Below are positions 5,559-8,161 of a stretch of DNA of 8,161 bases, one piece after another. Made by a program: the position numbers and the translations under genes. Within the stretch, counting starts at the first letter, position 1; every line of letters begins with the position of its first letter. The stretch lies in NCBI GenBank assembly GCA_903841915.1, contig CAIMKO010000266.1, positions 1-8,161 of the forward strand, written 5' to 3'. This stretch comes from an uncultured Chitinophagaceae bacterium. Its GTDB lineage: Bacteria > Bacteroidota > Bacteroidia > Chitinophagales > Chitinophagaceae. The notes below the pieces were generated by a model, which ran no database searches, was not told where the DNA came from, and was given only the letters and a program-made list of their open reading frames with translations.

Positions 5559-6644
5559 TTATTTCAATGATTTTGTGTCGACGGAAAAATTCGCAATGGC
5601 AACTTTACCATCTTCATCTTTTGATCTGGAAAAAACATGACTGGCTCTCTTAAAGAAACCTACCAGTTTATCTTTATTCACTTCCATGTTCCCGATATAG
5701 ATATTATTTCTTCTTTCATCCTGCTCGGTGTCTAATTCTTTATAAACTGTTTGATGAGCAATAGTTTTTTGTTCAGGCTCTGCCATACTCGTGTTATTGT
5801 TCGACAACTGCTTGTCAACAGTATTGGTCATATCCGCATTTCTTGTAGAAATTATAACCGGTGTTTGTGCAATAGCATTTTCCGCTACAGTTTCTTTTGA
5901 TGAATTCTTTGTTTCAATTCCAGTGTTAGCTGAAGCAATATTTTTTTCGGCTTGGGATGTGTTTATGATCTTGTTAGGATCAACCGCCTGTATTCTCTTT
6001 TCAGGGTTATTTTTTAAGGCAACAGATGAATGATCAGGAACCTGGATATTTTGATTTGCTTCATTGTTCTTCACAGGAGCAGGATCATCAACAGGATTAA
6101 GGGTATTGTTTTTTGTTGCTACTGTTTCATTTTTTGATCCGTTGTTAAAAGGAATAACGTTCCATACCAAAACCACAAAGCCGATCATCGCTGCAGCAAT
6201 GACCATTCTGGTCCAGCTAAAATAAACAAGAGGCTTTTCCTCTTTTCTGTATAAAGAAGCTTTGGCCGGGAATACGATCGTTTCAGGCCTTAGTTTGGTT
6301 TGCTTTAAAAGCGTAAATGCTTCTTGTAATTGCGGATGCTGTAAAACGAAAAGTTCAGTATCCTTTTTTTCATCTTCGTTCAATTCATCATCTACATACA
6401 TCAATAAACGTTCTTCAAAATTCTGCAAACTCAATTCGTTAGAAACTGATCTGTATAAAGAATCTTTATTTTTAAAAGCAATTGGCGTTGTATCCAGTTT
6501 TGTTTGCTGCAGCATTTTGAGTTCCTGCGCCGTATCGGGGTTTTCTTCCATGAACTGTTCAACAGCCTGCCTTTCCAGGGCAGAAAGTTCCCCATCCACA
6601 TACAGCAGATAAAGCTCTTCGTAATTATTTCTGTTGATGTTCAT
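5559..6644 (-). CDS. Single-pass membrane anti-sigma factor with duplicated cytoplasmic domain
   Basis: 361-residue probable anti-sigma factor. The cytoplasmic part holds two copies of an anti-sigma-like helical domain, residues 7-65 and 75-133. They align without gaps at an offset of 68 (LYVDGEL against MYVDDEL; both end QTKL then SLYR). Neither copy has the zinc ligands HxxxCxxC of ZAS domains. One membrane span follows (about 145-163, RMVIAAAMIGFVVLVW), then a long Asn/Thr/Lys-rich periplasmic linker (about 168-310). The C-terminal module is compact (315-361, IYIGNMEVNKDKLVGFFKRA and on to VAIANFSVDTK). The start codon lies one base after the sigma stop (TAA-A-ATG), so translation is coupled and stoichiometry with the sigma factor is likely. 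Function is inferred from position, topology and the domain pattern. Release could be by proteolysis or by contact with the barrel protein. Confidence 0.82.
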   Translation of the reverse strand: MNINRNNYEELYLLYVDGELSALERQAVEQFMEENPDTAQELKMLQQTKLDTTPIAFKNKDSLYRSVSNELSLQNFEERLLMYVDDELNEDEKKDTELFVLQHPQLQEAFTLLKQTKLRPETIVFPAKASLYRKEEKPLVYFSWTRMVIAAAMIGFVVLVWNVIPFNNGSKNETVATKNNTLNPVDDPAPVKNNEANQNIQVPDHSSVALKNNPEKRIQAVDPNKIINTSQAEKNIASANTGIETKNSSKETVAENAIAQTPVIISTRNADMTNTVDKQLSNNNTSMAEPEQKTIAHQTVYKELDTEQDERRNNIYIGNMEVNKDKLVGFFKRASHVFSRSKDEDGKVAIANFSVDTKSLK

Positions 6645-6645
6645 T

Positions 6646-7131
6646 TTATAAAACGTTTTCAGGGCTGACCAGATAATTTCTCAATGCCAATCTTGCCCGG
6701 TGCAAATACACTTTCACCTGACTTGTATTCAATCCCATGATCTCGCCGATCTGTTCATAATTGTATCCTTCATAATCTTTCAGCATTACCAAACTTCGCT
6801 GTGTTTCGTTTAACAAATTCAACGCATCCATCAGGATCTTCTTGGTATTGGAATTGGTTTGGTGAACAATTTTTACCTCATCATCAAATTCCTCTCTTAA
6901 AGATATCCTCTTCACTTTCCTGATATGATCGATCATCTGGTTATAGGCAACGGTGAACAAAAACGACTTGGATTTCCCATTTTCTACTGTTTCCCGGTTA
7001 CGCCATAATTTTTCAAATGCTGTTTGTACAATATCTTTTGCGTCTTCCTCATGCCGAAGATTTTTGACAATGAATCTGTATACATTGTCAGCATATTGAT
7101 CTACACATTGGTTATACTCTCTTTCGGTCAT
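6646..7131 (-). CDS. ECF-type RNA polymerase sigma factor
   Basis: 161-residue group 4 (extracytoplasmic function) sigma-70 factor, which directs RNA polymerase to its own promoters when freed from its anti-sigma factor. Region 2 covers about residues 10-76: YRFIVKNLRHEEDAKDIVQTAFEKLWRN binds core and the -10 element, with SFLFTVAYNQMIDHIRK following. Region 4 covers about 98-152: LNETQRSLVMLKDYEGYNYEQIGEIMGLNTSQVKVYLHRAR is the helix-turn-helix that reads the -35. Regions 1.1 and 3 are absent, as in all ECF factors, and the length is normal. It is the first gene of a three-gene operon with its anti-sigma factor and an outer-membrane barrel. A matching TGTAAC-N16-CGTATA element lies upstream, suggesting autoregulation. 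The ATG at 7131 starts directly before the first helix. Confidence 0.95.
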   Translation of the reverse strand: MTEREYNQCVDQYADNVYRFIVKNLRHEEDAKDIVQTAFEKLWRNRETVENGKSKSFLFTVAYNQMIDHIRKVKRISLREEFDDEVKIVHQTNSNTKKILMDALNLLNETQRSLVMLKDYEGYNYEQIGEIMGLNTSQVKVYLHRARLALRNYLVSPENVL

Positions 7132-7172
7132 AAACAGCAGGAAAATTTCAGAATGTTTGCTTTGTCTTTAGT

Positions 7173-7200
7173 TATACGTTACAGGGCAAAATTAGTTACA
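7173..7200 (-). promoter_or_regulatory. Putative ECF promoter of the sigma operon
   Basis: On the minus strand, TGTAAC (7200-7195) is followed by a 16-nt spacer and CGTATAAC starting at 7178. The same arrangement occurs before the small Cys-rich gene. The leader would be about 35 nt. A second TGTAAC (7183-7178) lies 17 bases downstream of the first. A perfect housekeeping -7 box, TAATTTTG (7194-7187), sits in the spacer but has no good -33 partner; it could supply basal transcription. Confidence 0.6.
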
Positions 7201-7215
7201 ATACAAAGAAAAAAA

Positions 7216-7235
7216 ATCCCGCCTTAAGGCAGGAT
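7216..7235 (-). terminator. Intrinsic terminator of the small Cys-rich gene
   Basis: In the minus-strand RNA, AUCCUGCC and GGCGGGAU pair over 8 positions with one G-U wobble around a UUAA loop, followed by seven further U. It begins four bases past the stop codon, so the small gene makes its own short transcript, separate from the sigma operon. Confidence 0.88.
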
Positions 7236-7238
7236 CGG

Positions 7239-7451
7239 TTATTTATAAACGGCGGCGATCAGTGTATTGACGGGATTATAGAAAATATTCTCCGAATTAT
7301 CAGAGCTTTGTTTAGGTGCTTTGCAATTTTTATGGCAGCAATGATCAATCTTTCCGCATTCTTCTGTTGTGTGATTTTTTTCAAAAAATGCCATAGCAGC
7401 AAGGGCTGCAGCAACAATTAGGGCTAATTGAATAAAATATTTTGATTTCAT
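7239..7451 (-). CDS. Small Cys-rich single-span membrane or exported peptide
   Basis: 70-residue protein of unknown function. The N-terminus is a basic pair followed by a hydrophobic stretch (about 5-23, YFIQLALIVAAALAAMAFF), acting as a membrane anchor or uncleaved signal. Then comes a small Cys/His cluster: C32, H37, C38, C39, H40 and C43 (CX5CCX3C), which could bind metal or form disulfides outside the membrane. The C-terminus is NIFYNPVNTLIAAVYK. I chose the ATG at 7451, not the in-frame TTG at 7490, because the TTG lies inside the promoter spacer and would put 13 polar residues before the hydrophobic start. The gene has its own ECF-type promoter and terminator and sits between a response regulator gene and the sigma operon. 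The promoter match suggests it is a target of the neighbouring sigma factor. Nothing visible gives the biochemical role. Confidence 0.72.
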   Translation of the reverse strand: MKSKYFIQLALIVAAALAAMAFFEKNHTTEECGKIDHCCHKNCKAPKQSSDNSENIFYNPVNTLIAAVYK

Positions 7452-7471
7452 GGACAGTAGTTTGGATCTGT

Positions 7472-7499
7472 TAGACGAAATTAATTTCAAAATGTTACA
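7472..7499 (-). promoter_or_regulatory. Putative ECF promoter of the small Cys-rich gene
   Basis: On the minus strand, TGTAAC (7499-7494), a 16-nt spacer and CGTCTAAC starting at 7477. Transcription would start near 7465, about 14 nt before the ATG at 7451. The pattern matches the element before the sigma operon in both boxes and in spacer length. Confidence 0.62.
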
Positions 7500-7546
7500 G
7501 TCAGATGCTCTAAAAGTTAAATAAAGTTGATGTTTTGCCGATGTCT

Positions 7547-8161
7547 TTAAAAGGTAAACCGGTATCCAATGCCTTTTATAGTAATGATCTCTAAGGAAGC
7601 GTCTTCTTTAAAATAACTGCGTAGTTTGGTGATATACACGTCGAGGTTTCGGCTATTAAAAAAAGAATCATTTCCCCAGATATGATTCAGCACCTCTTTC
7701 CTGTCAATGATCGTATTGCGGTGCTGAAATAAGAATTTCAGCAATTCACTTTCCCGATAGGATAATTTGCGTTCCTCATTATTAATAGAGAGTATCTGTT
7801 TGTTGAGGTGAAAATGATAATTACCCAATGAAATGGTTTCAGCACTAATGGTGAATGCCTCTTCTTTTTTTACGCGCAACAGGTGCTCGATCCGCACAAT
7901 TAATTCTTCCATGCTGAAAGGTTTGCGGATATAATCGTTACCTCCGGTCTTAAAACCTTTCACCACATCTTCTGTTTGTGTTTTTGCCGTTAGGAAAATA
8001 ATGGGCACATCATTGTTTAGTCTTCTGATATCTTCTGCCAGTTCAAAACCATTGCGGTTAGGCAGCATGATGTCCAGCACACAGATATCCGGTTGCATTT
8101 TTTCAAATGCAGCGATCACTTTGGCGCCATCCGTTTCCATGTCCACTTCAAAGCCGCGGCC
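7547..8161 (-). CDS. OmpR/PhoB-family response regulator, N-terminus beyond the window
   Basis: DNA-binding response regulator of a two-component system; 204 residues are visible. The frame is open through the right edge (GRGFEVDMETDG), so roughly the first 25 residues, including the acidic metal-binding pair of the receiver domain, are missing. The GTG at 8146 is internal. The phosphoacceptor Asp is in CVLDIMLP (visible residue 30), the conserved Thr in FLTAK (58) and Lys in RKPF (80). The C-terminal winged helix (about 111-204) has LSYRESELLKFL, the recognition helix region SRNLDVYITKLRSYF, and the closing IKGIGYRF. The layout resembles RprY-like regulators of Bacteroidota. The partner histidine kinase is presumably outside the window. 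No terminator is visible after its stop, so read-through into the Cys-rich gene is possible. Confidence 0.93.
   Translation of the reverse strand, partial: GRGFEVDMETDGAKVIAAFEKMQPDICVLDIMLPNRNGFELAEDIRRLNNDVPIIFLTAKTQTEDVVKGFKTGGNDYIRKPFSMEELIVRIEHLLRVKKEEAFTISAETISLGNYHFHLNKQILSINNEERKLSYRESELLKFLFQHRNTIIDRKEVLNHIWGNDSFFNSRNLDVYITKLRSYFKEDASLEIITIKGIGYRFTF

Noticed and set aside
5791..6612. Plus-strand open frames (5791-6033 and 6262-6612) with hydrophobic or Ser/Cys-rich translations
   Set aside because: They are shadows of the anti-sigma gene; the apparent composition follows from its Asn/Thr/Lys- and Glu-rich codons read on the other strand.
7488..7490. In-frame TTG start giving an 83-residue form of the Cys-rich peptide
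   Set aside because: It lies inside the spacer of the putative ECF promoter and upstream of the likely transcript start; the ATG at 7451 fits the hydrophobic N-terminus.
8144..8146. GTG as the response regulator start
   Set aside because: Receiver-domain sequence (GRGFE) continues upstream to the edge, and a start here would remove the first strand and helix of the domain.
1..8161. CRISPR array, tRNA/rRNA genes, insertion sequence, phage or toxin-antitoxin module
   Set aside because: No regularly spaced repeats, no tRNA-like folds, no transposase or integrase frames; gene content is ordinary chromosomal apart from the sigma locus.

Overview
The window looks like a chromosome segment of a Bacteroidota bacterium, most likely Chitinophagaceae or a close relative. 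The reasons are: moderate-to-low GC; start codons without recognisable Shine-Dalgarno sequences; TTTG/TAnnTTTG-type promoter elements; an ECF sigma factor followed by a membrane anti-sigma factor and an outer-membrane barrel; and protein families typical of that phylum. The taxonomic call is inference from style and families, not from a database match.

Left part (1-2800). The 3' two thirds of serS (seryl-tRNA synthetase, +) enter from the left edge. They end at a perfect hairpin shared with a convergent DinB-like metalloprotein gene (-). An AT-rich intergenic region then holds a promoter for a membrane-anchored alpha/beta hydrolase (+). That promoter sits so close to the start codon that the mRNA may be leaderless. 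The hydrolase converges on an L,D-transpeptidase-like gene (-), and a CACGAAT-type inverted repeat lies between them.

Middle part (2796-4510). All genes here are on the minus strand: the YkuD-fold L,D-transpeptidase, then a two-gene operon with one overlapping base made of nudK (GDP-mannose-type Nudix hydrolase) and a small nucleoside 2-deoxyribosyltransferase-like protein (DUF4406-like). The operon ends in a good intrinsic terminator. A 26-bp near-perfect palindrome lies just upstream of nudK and is a candidate operator.

Right part (4528-8161). This is an envelope-signalling locus on the minus strand. An ECF sigma factor, a single-pass anti-sigma factor whose zinc-free cytoplasmic domain is tandemly duplicated, and an outer-membrane beta-barrel protein form one operon that ends in an intrinsic terminator. 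Upstream lies a separately terminated 70-residue Cys-rich membrane peptide gene, and then the 3' portion of an OmpR-family response regulator gene that runs off the right edge.

The most informative observation is that the sigma operon and the small Cys-rich gene both carry TGTAAC-N16-CGT(A/C)TAAC upstream, with identical spacing. This suggests that the sigma factor activates itself and the small gene. The proposed circuit is that the outer-membrane protein and/or the periplasmic tail of the anti-sigma factor sense an envelope state, the sigma factor is released, and the operon and the Cys-rich peptide are induced. That circuit is inferred; the promoter pair and gene order are seen directly.
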